In this document: positions 1-10,794 of the stretch, one piece after another | Position numbering within the stretch: the first letter of the stretch is position 1 | Layout: the number at the start of each line of letters is the position of its first letter | Notes under the pieces: model-generated | Seen by the model: the letters and a program-made list of their open reading frames with translations, nothing else | The model's database searches: none | Told to the model about the DNA's origin: nothing | Source of the DNA: Virgibacillus salexigens | GTDB taxonomy: Bacteria > Bacillota > Bacilli > Bacillales > Amphibacillaceae | Direction: 5' to 3' | NCBI RefSeq assembly: GCF_014905415.1 | Contig: NZ_BNEO01000001.1 | Coordinates: forward strand, 1,364,001 to 1,428,000 | DNA length: 64,000 nt | Program-made: the position numbers and the translations under genes

Positions 1-343
1 CATCCTTAAAGTATTGATCCAACCCATGCTGTTTTAAAATGCGCAGTAAATTTCTCCGATCCTTATGGGTCATAATCACATTTGTATCAGCAACACGTAG
101 TACTTGCTCTATTCCTTCAAACGGAAGCAATTCAGCAGGTGAAATCCTATCTACTAGGTTGCGAACTTCTCTTTCTTGTGCTTCTGTCATTTGAAAATAA
201 CTTACTGTATGGGAAAAAGAGATCTTTAATTGCTCATAAATCGTCTGCTTATCTACGCTATTAGGCAGTACTTGTTGGAATTGCCTTGCATAACTAGGAT
301 ATGTATTGATTAACGTCCCGTCAAAATCCCATAATACCTTCAT
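1..343 (-). CDS. HAD-family phosphatase (3' end cut by window edge)
   Basis: The gene reads leftwards from an ATG at 341-343 and runs off the window at base 1, so only the first 114 codons are present. The product begins MKVLWDFDGTLINT, where DFDGT is HAD motif I with the nucleophilic Asp and the general acid Asp. A later stretch, VADTNVIMTHKDR, fits the motif II region (T before H-K-D). The start is supported by AGGAGTG a few bases upstream. HAD enzymes of this kind are cytoplasmic phosphohydrolases of phosphoglycolate or sugar-phosphate type; the substrate cannot be told. It is divergent from the biotin operon. Confidence 0.85.
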   Translation of the reverse strand, partial: MKVLWDFDGTLINTYPSYARQFQQVLPNSVDKQTIYEQLKISFSHTVSYFQMTEAQEREVRNLVDRISPAELLPFEGIEQVLRVADTNVIMTHKDRRNLLRILKQHGLDQYFKD

Positions 344-464
344 TCGATTCACTCCTGTGATGATTACTCTACTTACTTAAAATAGATGCTTTAAAGCCCA
401 AAAGTCAACAAAAGGGCCCTTTCATTCTTAAAGGCTATTGACCTCTTTATAGATATATGATTTC

Positions 465-502
465 ATTATTGTTAACCGAAATAATATTAGGTTAACAATA
501 AT
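465..502. promoter_or_regulatory. BirA (biotin repressor) operator
   Basis: Two 13-base arms, ATTATTGTTAACC at 465-477 and GGTTAACAATAAT at 490-502, form a perfect inverted repeat around a 12-base spacer. TTGTTAACC...GGTTAACAA is the known operator half-site pair for the BirA repressor/biotin ligase in Bacillales. It lies 18 bases before the bioA start, where bound BirA with biotinyl-AMP would block transcription of bioADYB. Confidence 0.92.
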
Positions 503-520
503 TTTTAGGGAGGTTTAACA

Positions 521-1897
521 ATGACAAACATCGACGAACTAGTAGAGATGAGCAAACAACATCTCTGGCTGCCGTTTACCCAAATGAAAGATTATGATGA
601 AAATCCACTCATAATAAAAAGTGGTGAAGGGATCATGCTCAAGGATATTCAAGGTAATACATACTATGATGGTTTCTCATCCGTATGGCTTAATGTCCAT
701 GGCCATCGAAAGGAAGAATTAGACCGTGCCATTCGTGAACAATTGAATCAAATCGCTCATTCTACACTACTGGGTATGACTAATCTACCAGCAACGGAAT
801 TAGCGAGGAAATTGGTAGAGATAACTCCCCCTAGCCTAACTAGAGTGTTCTATTCTGATAGTGGTGCGGAAGCCGTTGAAATAGCTCTCAAAATGGCTTT
901 TCAATATTGGAAAAACAAAGGGATAAACGGAAAAACAAAGTTTGTTACGATGAAAGATGGCTATCATGGGGATACAATTGGTGCTGTTAGTGTAGGTGCC
1001 GTTGACATTTTTCACCGTATTTATCAGTCACTTACTTTTGATAGCTTTCACATTCCCTTCCCTTATGTGTATCGACATTCAAGTGGAGATCCAGATGCTT
1101 GCAAAGATGAAAGTTTATTAGAACTAGAAAATCTATTCTATCATCATCATCAAGAGATTGCGGGTATTACGGTAGAGTCTATGATGCAAGGGGCAGGCGG
1201 AATGCGGCTCATGCCTTCCGGGTACCTAGCCGGTGTAAAGGCATTATGTGAAAAATATAATGTTCTGCTAATTCTTGATGAAGTTGCAACTGGCTTTGGT
1301 AGAACAGGAGAAATGTTTGCCTGCAACCATGAAAATGTAGATCCAGATATTATGACGGTTGGAAAAGGAATAACAGGAGGGTATTTACCAATTGCTGCCA
1401 CCATTTCAACAGAAGAAATATATTCCGCATTCTACGATGATTATACAAAATTAAAAACGCTATTTCATGGACATTCTTACACTGGTAATCAATTAGGATG
1501 CGCGGTCGCTCTGGCTAATATTGATCTGTTCGATAAACAAAAAACCATTGATCACGTCAAAGAAAATACGACTTTCATACAGAATAAGCTCACTACACTA
1601 TCTAAATTAAAACATGTTGGCGATATTAGGCAGCTTGGCTTCATGACGGGAATTGAAATCGTACAAGATAAAACGACTAAGAAACCTTTCCCTTGGGACC
1701 AAAGAGTTGGTTATGCTATCTCCTTAAAAATGCGTGAGCTTGGTATGTTAACAAGGCCAGTGGGCGATACGATCGTGTTCATGCCTCCACTCGCTAGTAC
1801 AAAACAAGAACTACATGAAATGATAGAGATTATGACGGAATCGATCGATATAGTAACAAATCGAATAAATGTCGGACTAGCATCTACTAAAAAATAA
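521..1897 (+). CDS. bioA: adenosylmethionine-8-amino-7-oxononanoate aminotransferase
   Basis: The 458-residue product is a class III PLP aminotransferase that makes 7,8-diaminopelargonate from KAPA in biotin synthesis. Visible family features are the N-terminal [11 protein letters not shown], the cofactor region [20 protein letters not shown] near residue 110, the acidic cofactor contact [13 protein letters not shown] near residue 250, and the PLP lysine in [11 protein letters not shown] near residue 283. The length is usual for BioA. GGGAGG lies 8 bases before the ATG. It is the first gene after the BirA operator, and bioD follows after 17 bases. Confidence 0.95.
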   Translation: MTNIDELVEMSKQHLWLPFTQMKDYDENPLIIKSGEGIMLKDIQGNTYYDGFSSVWLNVHGHRKEELDRAIREQLNQIAHSTLLGMTNLPATELARKLVEITPPSLTRVFYSDSGAEAVEIALKMAFQYWKNKGINGKTKFVTMKDGYHGDTIGAVSVGAVDIFHRIYQSLTFDSFHIPFPYVYRHSSGDPDACKDESLLELENLFYHHHQEIAGITVESMMQGAGGMRLMPSGYLAGVKALCEKYNVLLILDEVATGFGRTGEMFACNHENVDPDIMTVGKGITGGYLPIAATISTEEIYSAFYDDYTKLKTLFHGHSYTGNQLGCAVALANIDLFDKQKTIDHVKENTTFIQNKLTTLSKLKHVGDIRQLGFMTGIEIVQDKTTKKPFPWDQRVGYAISLKMRELGMLTRPVGDTIVFMPPLASTKQELHEMIEIMTESIDIVTNRINVGLASTKK

Positions 1898-1911
1898 TAA
1901 AGTGAGGGTAG

Positions 1912-3245
<1,334 letters not shown>

Positions 3246-3287
3246 AAAAGAAATATATTGTTATAGATGACGTGAAGGAGGAATAGA

Positions 3288-4280
3288 ATGATTCATTTTC
3301 AATCGTTAGCAGAAGATGTACTAGCAGGCTATACCATTACGGAAGGGGAAGCAATGCAGATTTTAGAATACCCAGATGACCGTATTCTGGAATTACTACA
3401 TAGTGCCTATCGTATTCGAAAAAAATATTATGGAAACAGAGTGAAGTTGAACATGATTATAAATACAAAATCAGGAGCATGCCCTGAAAATTGCGGATAC
3501 TGTGCACAATCTAGAGACTCTACCAATCCGATTGAAAAATATCGGATGATGCAAAAGGATACGATCGTACAGGGTGCTGAAAAAGCACATCAACTTCATT
3601 CTGGCACCTACTGCATTGTTGCTAGCGGGCGTGGGCCGACCAATCGTGAGTTGAATCAGATAACAAGCGCAGTCAAAGAAATTAAAGAGAAATATGATTT
3701 AAAAATTTGTGCATGCCTTGGTATCCTCAAGCCAGGACAGGCTGAACAGCTGAAGGAGGCCGGGGTAGACCGTTATAATCATAATATCAACACATCGGAA
3801 AACCATCATGATAATATTACGACAAGCCACACGTATCAGGATAGGGTGGCTACCGTTAATTACGCAAAACGGGTAGGCATTTCCCCTTGTTCTGGCGTTA
3901 TCGTTGGAATGAAAGAGACAAAACAAGATGTAATCCAGATGGCAACAGCCTTGAAATTATTAGACGCCGATTCGATTCCGGTTAACTTCCTTCATGCCAT
4001 GGAAGGAACATTATTAGAAGGAACCGATGAGCTGAATCCGTTATATTGTTTGAAAGTATTATGCTTATTCCGATTTATTAACCCAACTAAAGAAATTCGT
4101 ATATCTGGGGGCCGTGAAGTAAACTTACGCAGTCTCCAGCCACTTGGATTATATCCTGCAAACTCTATTTTTATAGGAGATTATTTAACAACTGCAGGGC
4201 AAGAAGGAACAAAAGATCACCAAATGTTAGAGGATTTAGGGTTTGAGGTTGATTATGAAGGGGATCAACTCCCTGTTTAA
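3288..4280 (+). CDS. bioB: biotin synthase (radical SAM)
   Basis: The 330-residue product has the radical-SAM cluster motif in GACPENCGYCAQS near residues 62-74 (C-x3-C-x2-C). GGREVNLRSLQPLGLYPANS near residue 270 is the typical C-terminal region with a [2Fe-2S]-linked Arg. The enzyme inserts sulfur into dethiobiotin. GAAGGAGGAATAG precedes the ATG. It is the last gene of the bioA-D-Y-B operon, followed by a hairpin at 4320-4369. Confidence 0.96.
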   Translation: MIHFQSLAEDVLAGYTITEGEAMQILEYPDDRILELLHSAYRIRKKYYGNRVKLNMIINTKSGACPENCGYCAQSRDSTNPIEKYRMMQKDTIVQGAEKAHQLHSGTYCIVASGRGPTNRELNQITSAVKEIKEKYDLKICACLGILKPGQAEQLKEAGVDRYNHNINTSENHHDNITTSHTYQDRVATVNYAKRVGISPCSGVIVGMKETKQDVIQMATALKLLDADSIPVNFLHAMEGTLLEGTDELNPLYCLKVLCLFRFINPTKEIRISGGREVNLRSLQPLGLYPANSIFIGDYLTTAGQEGTKDHQMLEDLGFEVDYEGDQLPV

Positions 4281-4319
4281 TGAAGCATGCTTAAGAAAGG
4301 GAGTATCGATATGAAAGCA

Positions 4320-4369
4320 AACGTCGCTCCCTCACCTAGATGGACTCAACGAAAGGTGGGAGCGACGTT
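4320..4369. terminator. bidirectional terminator between bioB and a convergent gene
   Basis: AACGTCGCTCCCTCACCT at 4320-4337 pairs with AGGTGGGAGCGACGTT at 4354-4369, leaving one two-base bulge. The gene at 4372 reads toward it from the other side, so it probably serves both. U-runs are weak on both strands. Confidence 0.65.
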
Positions 4370-4371
4370 CA

Positions 4372-5334
4372 TTAATACCCTTTTTCGAAATTCACGAGAT
4401 TCTTATTGGGCGTTTCTCCTTGGATATAATGTTCAAGGTTCGGGAGAAAAATATCCTCTATGACCCGGGTGGCATAATATTCTGTAGCGCCCGCTGTATG
4501 CGGGGTAATAATGACATTATCCATTTCCCAAAGCGGACTATCCTCCGGTAATGGTTCTGTAGCAAAAACATCTAACCCAACACCAGCAATTTCCTTCTGT
4601 TCCAAAGCTTCAATTAAGTCTTCTTCTTGAATAATCGGACCTCTACCTATATTGATAAGTAGCGCGGAATCCTTCATTCGCTTAAATTGAGGAGCAGCAA
4701 ACATATGGGTTGTCTCAGTCGTTAACGGAAGGGTAATAACCACATAATCACATTGCGGCAGCATCTCATCCAGTTGTTCTGGCTGAAACATTTGATCAAC
4801 ATCGTCGGCCGGATTACCAGAATGACGTACGCCAAGAACTTTCATCTTAAATGCCTTGGCTATTTTGGCGGTTTCCTTACCAATTGCACCCACACCTATG
4901 ATGCCAATGGTTTTCTTGTGTATTTCCCCACTAAGATGCGCATGATGCCATGTTTTCACTTGCTGCTGGCGCACATAGGTATGTATTTTTCGGGTAAAGC
5001 CAAGCATTAAGGCAAAAATAGTCTCGGAAATGGGGTACGCATGCACACCATTTGCACTGGTTACACAAACCCCCCTTGCTTGCAGTGCTTCCAGAGGCAG
5101 ATTATTGACACCAGCACTCCATGTTTGGATCCATTTTAACCTCGTATTTTCTTCTAGGATGGTTGGAGCAATAGCCTTTTTCCAGTGCAAAATAATTTCT
5201 GCTTCCTTTAAGTAATGTTCGAGATGATCTGGGTCATTATCTGCTACCACTTCCCAATTTGGCAGCATTTGCTTTAATCTTTCTATTTGTACGAGTTCGG
5301 GTTTTAAATTGATTACAAGTATTCGTTTCTCCAT
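4372..5334 (-). CDS. D-isomer-specific 2-hydroxyacid dehydrogenase
   Basis: A 320-residue NAD(P)-dependent dehydrogenase. The Rossmann motif GIIGVGAIGKETAKIAKAF sits near residue 145. The substrate-binding region SANGVHAYPISE, the catalytic Arg in LLINIGRGPIIQEEDL, the Glu in LDVFATEPLP and the His in VIITPHTAGAT follow in family order. Such enzymes reduce 2-keto acids to D-2-hydroxy acids in the cytoplasm; the physiological substrate is not clear. It may form a unit with the SLAP-domain gene upstream (32-base gap). Confidence 0.88.
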   Translation of the reverse strand: MEKRILVINLKPELVQIERLKQMLPNWEVVADNDPDHLEHYLKEAEIILHWKKAIAPTILEENTRLKWIQTWSAGVNNLPLEALQARGVCVTSANGVHAYPISETIFALMLGFTRKIHTYVRQQQVKTWHHAHLSGEIHKKTIGIIGVGAIGKETAKIAKAFKMKVLGVRHSGNPADDVDQMFQPEQLDEMLPQCDYVVITLPLTTETTHMFAAPQFKRMKDSALLINIGRGPIIQEEDLIEALEQKEIAGVGLDVFATEPLPEDSPLWEMDNVIITPHTAGATEYYATRVIEDIFLPNLEHYIQGETPNKNLVNFEKGY

Positions 5335-5365
5335 CTTATCCTTCCTCCAATATAAAGATCATTTG

Positions 5366-5737
5366 TTATTCTTTCAGATACCCATTTATGAAGCTTGGTT
5401 CTTGTTGGATAACGGTCTTGGGGAAAATAAACGTCCAAGGCATGCTGCATTTCGCATCTAATATCAAACGTGGATCAGAAAACGTATGCGTAGCAACGCA
5501 ATTTTCGTTTTCATAATAAGTTAATGTGATCGGATCAAGCGTCCATTGTTCACTCGTATAATTTTGAATTATTACCATGATCAGTAAATCGCCACGATGA
5601 TTACGTGCTTGCTGTAATGGAACAAAGCTTTGGTTTGTTTCCGATGCATTTGCCTCTGCAAACACCTGTTCAATCGTACGACGATCATTGGGGTCAATTG
5701 TTTTAGCCCATGCTTGTTCAAAGATTAGACGTTGCAT
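5366..5737 (-). CDS. stand-alone SLAP-domain protein
   Basis: The 123-residue product is almost one SLAP domain: an initial W-x-x-x-I followed by acidic residues, a central HRGDLLIMVIIQNYTSE, and the characteristic CSMPWTFIFPK near residue 100. SLAP domains were described in proteins encoded with the accessory SecA2 secretion system and S-layer export in Bacillus; here no secretion gene is adjacent. No signal peptide is visible, so a cytoplasmic role is likely. Function is otherwise unknown. Confidence 0.7.
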   Translation of the reverse strand: MQRLIFEQAWAKTIDPNDRRTIEQVFAEANASETNQSFVPLQQARNHRGDLLIMVIIQNYTSEQWTLDPITLTYYENENCVATHTFSDPRLILDAKCSMPWTFIFPKTVIQQEPSFINGYLKE

Positions 5738-5790
5738 CTTCTCTGGCTCACCTCTCTTAGCATAAGTATAACATCAAATGGACAAATAAA

Positions 5791-5814
5791 GCCCCTGATT
5801 AATCCATCAGGAGC
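5791..5814 (-). terminator. terminator of the BCCT transporter gene
   Basis: On the minus strand GCTCCTGAT, a six-base loop and ATCAGGGGC form a stem followed by TTTATTT. It lies just beyond the stop of the transporter gene at 5828. Confidence 0.75.
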
Positions 5815-5827
5815 TGTTACAATGAAG

Positions 5828-7312
5828 TTATTTGGATAGTTGCTTCTTATCTTTCTTCAATGCCTTATAAAACGAGACAATCATCAGCAGCATGATAATG
5901 GAAAACGGAAAAGCTGCAGATATCAACGCATTTTGCAATGCTTGAAGTCCTCCGGTATATAAAAGGACAGCAGCTATCGCCGATTGGGCAAACCCCCAGA
6001 CGAACTTCACAGGGGTGGATGGAGATAATGATCCATTTGTCGTCTGCATTCCAAGAACAAAGGTTGCAGAATCAGCTGATGTAATAAAAAAAGTGCTTAT
6101 TAATAGGAGAGCCAAGATGGAAAGTACAACACTAAACGGCAAGTTGGAAAACATTCCAAATAATGCTTGCTCATCCGGAAGGCCTGCGATATCCACGCCG
6201 CTATTTTGCGCCTGAATCCCGGCCATCCCAAAGGCTGAAAACCATAGGAACCCAACCACCGATGGTACGATGAGCACACCGGATAGGAATTCACGAATCG
6301 TCCTCCCTCTGGATATCCGTGCAATAAAGATACCCACAAAGGGAGACCAGGCAATCCACCACGCCCAGAAAAAGACCGTCCAATCGATAATCCATTGTTG
6401 TTCATCTGAATCATTGGGCGCTATACGAAAACTCTCGATTGGCAAGCTTTGAATATAGGTTCCAATCGTATTCGTAAATGAATTTACAATGTACATGGTT
6501 GGTCCAAGTATCAAAACTGCCAGAAATAACAATGCTGCTAGAACCAAATTCGTATTACTTAAATACTTGATCCCTTTACTAAGCCCTGTATAGGTAGACA
6601 ACATAAATAGCACAGTTACTACTAGAATAATTACGAGTTGTACCCAGAACGCATTATCAATTCCAAGCAGATAAGAAAGCCCGCCATTAATTTGTGCAGC
6701 ACCAAACCCTAACGTGGTTGCCACACCAACAATCGTAGCGAATACCGCAATTACATCAACCGTTTTTCCCCAGACACCTTCCATTGCATTTCCAAACAAC
6801 GGTTCTAATGCTGCACTGATTAACCCAGGCTTGTCATGACGAAAGGTAAAATAAGCAAGTACCAATGCAATTACTGCATAGATCGCCCATGCATGAACAC
6901 CATAATGGAAAAAGGTAAGACGTAGCGCATCCTCAAGCGCCTTAACCGTACCAGGTTCAGCTACTGGAGGTGTTTTTATGTAATGTGAGACAGGGGAGGC
7001 AACACCATAAAACACTAATCCAATCCCCATTCCTGCACTAAACAACATTGCAAACCAAGTCGGATAGCTAAATTCTGGTTTATCATCGTGCTTCCCCAGT
7101 TTAATCTTTCCGTATGGACTAAAAATTAAATACAGACAAAAAATCACGAAGAAAGAGACAATAATTAAATAAAACCAGCCAAAATGTCCCGAAATAAAAT
7201 CCATGACGGTTACCGAACTATCCTCAAATTGTGACGGAGCTATCGAGCCCCAAATAGATAAAGCTAATGTAATCCCTAATGTAATCCAAAATACACTTGT
7301 CACCTTTTTCAT
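5828..7312 (-). CDS. BCCT-family osmolyte (glycine betaine/choline-type) transporter
   Basis: A 494-residue protein with about twelve hydrophobic helices and the BCCT signature FFWAWWIAWSPFVGIFIARI near residue 315. FSAGMGIGLVFYGVASPVSH near residue 90 is the conserved first-half glycine motif. The family imports betaine, choline, carnitine or related osmolytes with Na+ or H+, which suits a salt-exposed organism. It resembles OpuD/BetL, but the exact substrate cannot be read from sequence. It is monocistronic with its own terminator. Confidence 0.9.
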   Translation of the reverse strand: MKKVTSVFWITLGITLALSIWGSIAPSQFEDSSVTVMDFISGHFGWFYLIIVSFFVIFCLYLIFSPYGKIKLGKHDDKPEFSYPTWFAMLFSAGMGIGLVFYGVASPVSHYIKTPPVAEPGTVKALEDALRLTFFHYGVHAWAIYAVIALVLAYFTFRHDKPGLISAALEPLFGNAMEGVWGKTVDVIAVFATIVGVATTLGFGAAQINGGLSYLLGIDNAFWVQLVIILVVTVLFMLSTYTGLSKGIKYLSNTNLVLAALLFLAVLILGPTMYIVNSFTNTIGTYIQSLPIESFRIAPNDSDEQQWIIDWTVFFWAWWIAWSPFVGIFIARISRGRTIREFLSGVLIVPSVVGFLWFSAFGMAGIQAQNSGVDIAGLPDEQALFGMFSNLPFSVVLSILALLLISTFFITSADSATFVLGMQTTNGSLSPSTPVKFVWGFAQSAIAAVLLYTGGLQALQNALISAAFPFSIIMLLMIVSFYKALKKDKKQLSK

Positions 7313-7477
7313 CTCTATCTTGTCCTTTCTAGACGGTTATTGATGAAGGTTACATGATTTGATTACATTAGTATTTCTTTATTCCGTAGATCTATGCATA
7401 AGCAGGTTGTGATAAAAATGGATATCCTTCTCCCTATGATCCATATAGACTCGTAGAATACCGATAGAAGAACTTAA

Positions 7478-7822
7478 TTAATTATTCTCTAATGCCACCC
7501 TATGTGCATCGTCCACGGATAACCGATAAAAATCTGGTAACTGTGACTCATTTGTTGCTTTAACAGCATAGATCTGATTTGTGTATTTTCCTAGATCATA
7601 ATTAAAGTGGCGAATATTATCCCAACCCCTTTCTGCCATCTGATGGTCTCCAGGAAATGGCACCGGATGCCAACTTTGATATAGCTCCAAGTAAACCTGC
7701 CCATTGTCTTTTCTTCTTACATAATGAGCATTTCCGCCTTTCCATTGAATCATATCGCCAACACAAATAACCTTATCCTGATCTGACAGGTTATTTACTC
7801 CTTTTTTAAACTTGTCCTGCAT
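7478..7822 (-). CDS. hypothetical protein downstream of an esterase relic
   Basis: A 114-residue soluble protein rich in Trp, Tyr and His with no motif I recognise. The region VGDMIQWKGGNAHYVRRKDN suggests a small beta-rich domain. AGGGGAGG precedes the ATG. It starts 21 bases after the end of the decayed carboxylesterase and was probably co-transcribed with it. Its own frame is intact. Confidence 0.65.
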   Translation of the reverse strand: MQDKFKKGVNNLSDQDKVICVGDMIQWKGGNAHYVRRKDNGQVYLELYQSWHPVPFPGDHQMAERGWDNIRHFNYDLGKYTNQIYAVKATNESQLPDFYRLSVDDAHRVALENN

Positions 7823-7843
7823 GTTGGTTTCCTCCCCTTAAAG

Positions 7844-9158
7844 TTAATGAATGGTAAAAATCTTCCGCTTTTCCCTATATGGGTCTTCAACAACCTTCAT
7901 TGGATTATCGAAGATCAAAGTTTGACGATCGTTCAAATGATAAGTTGGCCATGCTAATTTTTCTGTATTATTTGGATTACCCGTCTTTGCAAACGACACC
8001 CATGCTTGCTGCGATAATGCTAGCATCGAAGGATCTATTTGAACCTCAAATGGGGTAAAATAGAATAAATTTTGAAACACAAACGGTATTTCAAGTGCAT
8101 GCGCTGCCTTGTTAAGTTGTGGATGAGAAGGGATATGCCAATCAAACCGATACATCCAGACGGAGGCATGATCAGCTTGAGCCTCCGCTAATTCAATAGA
8201 CGGCTTCCAGAATACAAAATCGGTCATCAATTGTGATTGCCCTTCCAGTGACGGTGAATAAAGGCCGCTCACCTGTTTAGCAGCTGGTTTTCCAATAACC
8301 TTTTCAATCATCGCTGTCATCGCTTCTTCAGAGGCGATTGGTGATTCAGGTGTAAAGAAGAAAGCTCCTTCATCATGATTTGTACCAATGATAATTGGAA
8401 TATGTGCAGCAAGCCCATCCCATTGCGAAATGCGTCAACTGGTTCTTCAAGTAATGTATACCCATCAATTGTTGGTTGGAAAGGCATCGGTAATACCCAT
8501 TCTTTCCCTTGGCCAACATGTTCACTAGCAGCTAGGATTTCTGAGGTTGCGATATCCTTTAATTGATCTACTTGATGGATATCGAGCCCAAGTTCTTGTA
8601 TAAACGCTTCAGCTATTGCGGCAGCCTGCTCTTTCGGTAATGCTATTCTCTTTCACCCATTTCAGTGCTGCGATCTGATCTAATAAGCCAATGTTTCCCG
8701 TGAAACGTTCATCCAACCCAGCAAGATATAAAAATCCAAGTGGACCCAATCGATAATTGATGGTGACGACAACCACATTTCCCTGTGCAGATAAGGTTGC
8801 TCCATTATACAAGGGGCTATTACCCGCACCAGCTCGAAAAGCTCCCCCATGAATCCATACCATGACAGGAAGTTTAGCGGCATCTTTCGTTGGTGCCCAT
8901 ACATTTAAGTTCAAACAATTTTCTGACATCGAGGCCCCGGTTGCCCCAATCGATGCTGCTACCTCTGGATTTTGCGGGCTCGGACCATATTCAGTGGCGT
9001 CTAGTTCCCCCTCCCAATGATTTAACGGTGCTGGGGGGGCGAAACCGTAATTCCCCGACTGGGGGCTTTGCATAAGGTATCCCTTTCCAAACTCTTGTAC
9101 CTTGCTCAACTTATCCTCGAAGCTTCCCTGACTTTGTTTCAATTCGAACTTTTGCCAT
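7844..9158 (-). pseudogene. pnbA: decayed pnbA-type carboxylesterase (type B)
   Basis: Pieces in family order spell a para-nitrobenzyl esterase. The true start is the ATG at 9156-9158 behind GGAGGATTGAAA. The first frame reads 15 codons and hits TAA at 9111-9113, then continues in the same frame through VWKGIPYAKPPVGELRF. A run of seven C (9032-9038, minus strand) shifts the frame into LNHWEGELDATEYGP and the oxyanion region VMVWIHGGAF. At about 8645-8652 the text jumps from ALKWVKEN to LPKEQAAAIAEAF, so roughly 50 residues including the nucleophile elbow (family GESAG) are missing. A further shift lies near 8410-8425, between DAFRNGMG and LAAHIPIIIGTNHDEG. The last frame runs from there through the catalytic-His region HALEIPFVF to the stop at 7844. 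It cannot be an active esterase. Confidence 0.92.
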
Positions 9159-9326
9159 TTTCAATCCTCCCTTCCACTATCTCTTTCCATTCTTTATACA
9201 TATTCATTATCTACATTTTTTATCGTATCAAGCAAATCATTGAGCCTCCCGTTGTTTTCCGGTTGTACAGGGTGATGTTTTGAATATACTAGTACAAGCA
9301 CTTTTAAAATGGAGGTTTTCCCGTTC

Positions 9327-9956
9327 ATGAATACCTTTTTCAGTTATGTTTTATTAGGTCTTTCCCTATCTGCTCCAGTTGGCCCGATTAATGCTGCTCA
9401 ATTGAATCGGGGTATTCATTATGGATTTCTTCATGCATGGCTTGTAGGTCTGGGGGCAATGATTGGTGACCTTTTGTTTATGCTGCTGATTTACTTTGGC
9501 GTTGCTCAATTCTTAACCACACCTTTAATGAAAACTTTTCTTTGGCTGTTTGGCTTTTTTATCCTTGTCTATACAGGGATCGAGAGTATTGCAGGTGCGA
9601 AGAAAACATTACATGCAAATGCTGCCGTTCCAGCAACGACAAAGGGAAAATCCTTTCGAAACGGTTTCTGGATGGCCATTTCAAACCCGCTTAATATTGT
9701 TTTTTGGTTAGGTATTTATGGCGCAGTGCTGGCAAAAACAAGTGATATGTATAGCAATCAGCAACTTCTGATCTATAGCAGCGGAATCTTTATCGGAATT
9801 ATTCTATGGGATGTGTTTATGGCAGGTGTTGCAACTAGCTTTCGACGATTTTTTAAGTCACGTGCATTATATGTGATCACCATTATTGCTGGTATAACAT
9901 TAATTGGCTTTGGAATTTACTTTGGATACGAGGCCTTGCTGTTATTAATGGAATAA
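9327..9956 (+). CDS. LysE/RhtB-family amino-acid exporter
   Basis: A 209-residue membrane protein with about six helices. LSAPVGPINAAQLNRG near residue 15 is the LysE-family signature (GP-x-N). NGFWMAISNPLNIVFWLG near residue 110 is the conserved centre (NP). The ATG at 9327 fits because GGAGG at 9311-9315 precedes it; an in-frame ATG at 9309 overlaps that site. Family members export amino acids or derivatives from the cytoplasm; the substrate is unknown. Confidence 0.85.
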   Translation: MNTFFSYVLLGLSLSAPVGPINAAQLNRGIHYGFLHAWLVGLGAMIGDLLFMLLIYFGVAQFLTTPLMKTFLWLFGFFILVYTGIESIAGAKKTLHANAAVPATTKGKSFRNGFWMAISNPLNIVFWLGIYGAVLAKTSDMYSNQQLLIYSSGIFIGIILWDVFMAGVATSFRRFFKSRALYVITIIAGITLIGFGIYFGYEALLLLME

Positions 9957-10035
9957 CGTAAGCTTCCTTCATTTTATTAGGCATGCACCTATTTGGTTCT
10001 CCGTTAATACGTTATTGTATAAGGAGGAGAGCTAC

Positions 10036-10794
10036 ATGGGAATACTCGTAGAAAAAACATGGCTCGATGAACATATGGAATCATTGCCCTTATGGCAACA
10101 GAAAGTTTATCGTTCCTTCTCTTCCATGCTCGCTGATACAAACACGTATCCATGTGTTCCAGCGCGACAAGGCTTCTTAAGTAATCAACTTCGATTCACG
10201 TTTGTCAGTGACCCAAGAAAAGAAGGTGCAGCGAAACAACTTGCCACCGCATTAAGGGAATACGGGAATGGTTCTCGTGAAACAGGTAAGTATACGTCAT
10301 TGGTTGTTTTTTTTGAAACACCTGCTGTCATAAAAGCGAATTATACGATATCGGATTACCGCGAATTATTCTGGTCCGTATTAAATCATGTTACGGCATA
10401 TGATGAACAAGAGTGGCCAGCAGACATCCCAACAGACCCCATGCACCATACATGGGAATTCTGCTTCCATGGTGAGCCTTACTTTGCTTTCTGCGCAACA
10501 CCGGAACATTGCTTGCGGAAAAGCAGGCAATTTCCAGCCTTTTTCATCGCTTTTCAGCCAAGGTGGGTTTTTGAGGATTTAAATGACCATACCCGTTTTG
10601 GGCGTAAAATGAAAAAGGTAATACGCCAGCGCCTTGCTAATTACGATGAAATTGCAGCACATCCTGACCTTAAATGGTATGGAAAAGCGGATAATCATGA
10701 ATGGAAGCAGTATTTCTTAAGTGATGATACATCCAGCCCTTCTAGTTGCCCATTTATGCGCATGAAAAGTAAGCTCACCAGCTTTCTCAAATAG
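10036..10794 (+). CDS. YqcI/YcgG family protein
   Basis: A 252-residue soluble protein of the YqcI/YcgG family. Features are PCVPARQGFLSNQLRFTF near residue 40, SLVVFFETP near residue 85 and AFFIAFQPRWVFEDL near residue 165. AAGGAGGAGA lies just before the ATG at 10036. The family is widespread in Bacillales; its biochemical role is not established to my knowledge. Its 3' end overlaps the convergent permease gene by 8 bases. Confidence 0.8.
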   Translation: MGILVEKTWLDEHMESLPLWQQKVYRSFSSMLADTNTYPCVPARQGFLSNQLRFTFVSDPRKEGAAKQLATALREYGNGSRETGKYTSLVVFFETPAVIKANYTISDYRELFWSVLNHVTAYDEQEWPADIPTDPMHHTWEFCFHGEPYFAFCATPEHCLRKSRQFPAFFIAFQPRWVFEDLNDHTRFGRKMKKVIRQRLANYDEIAAHPDLKWYGKADNHEWKQYFLSDDTSSPSSCPFMRMKSKLTSFLK

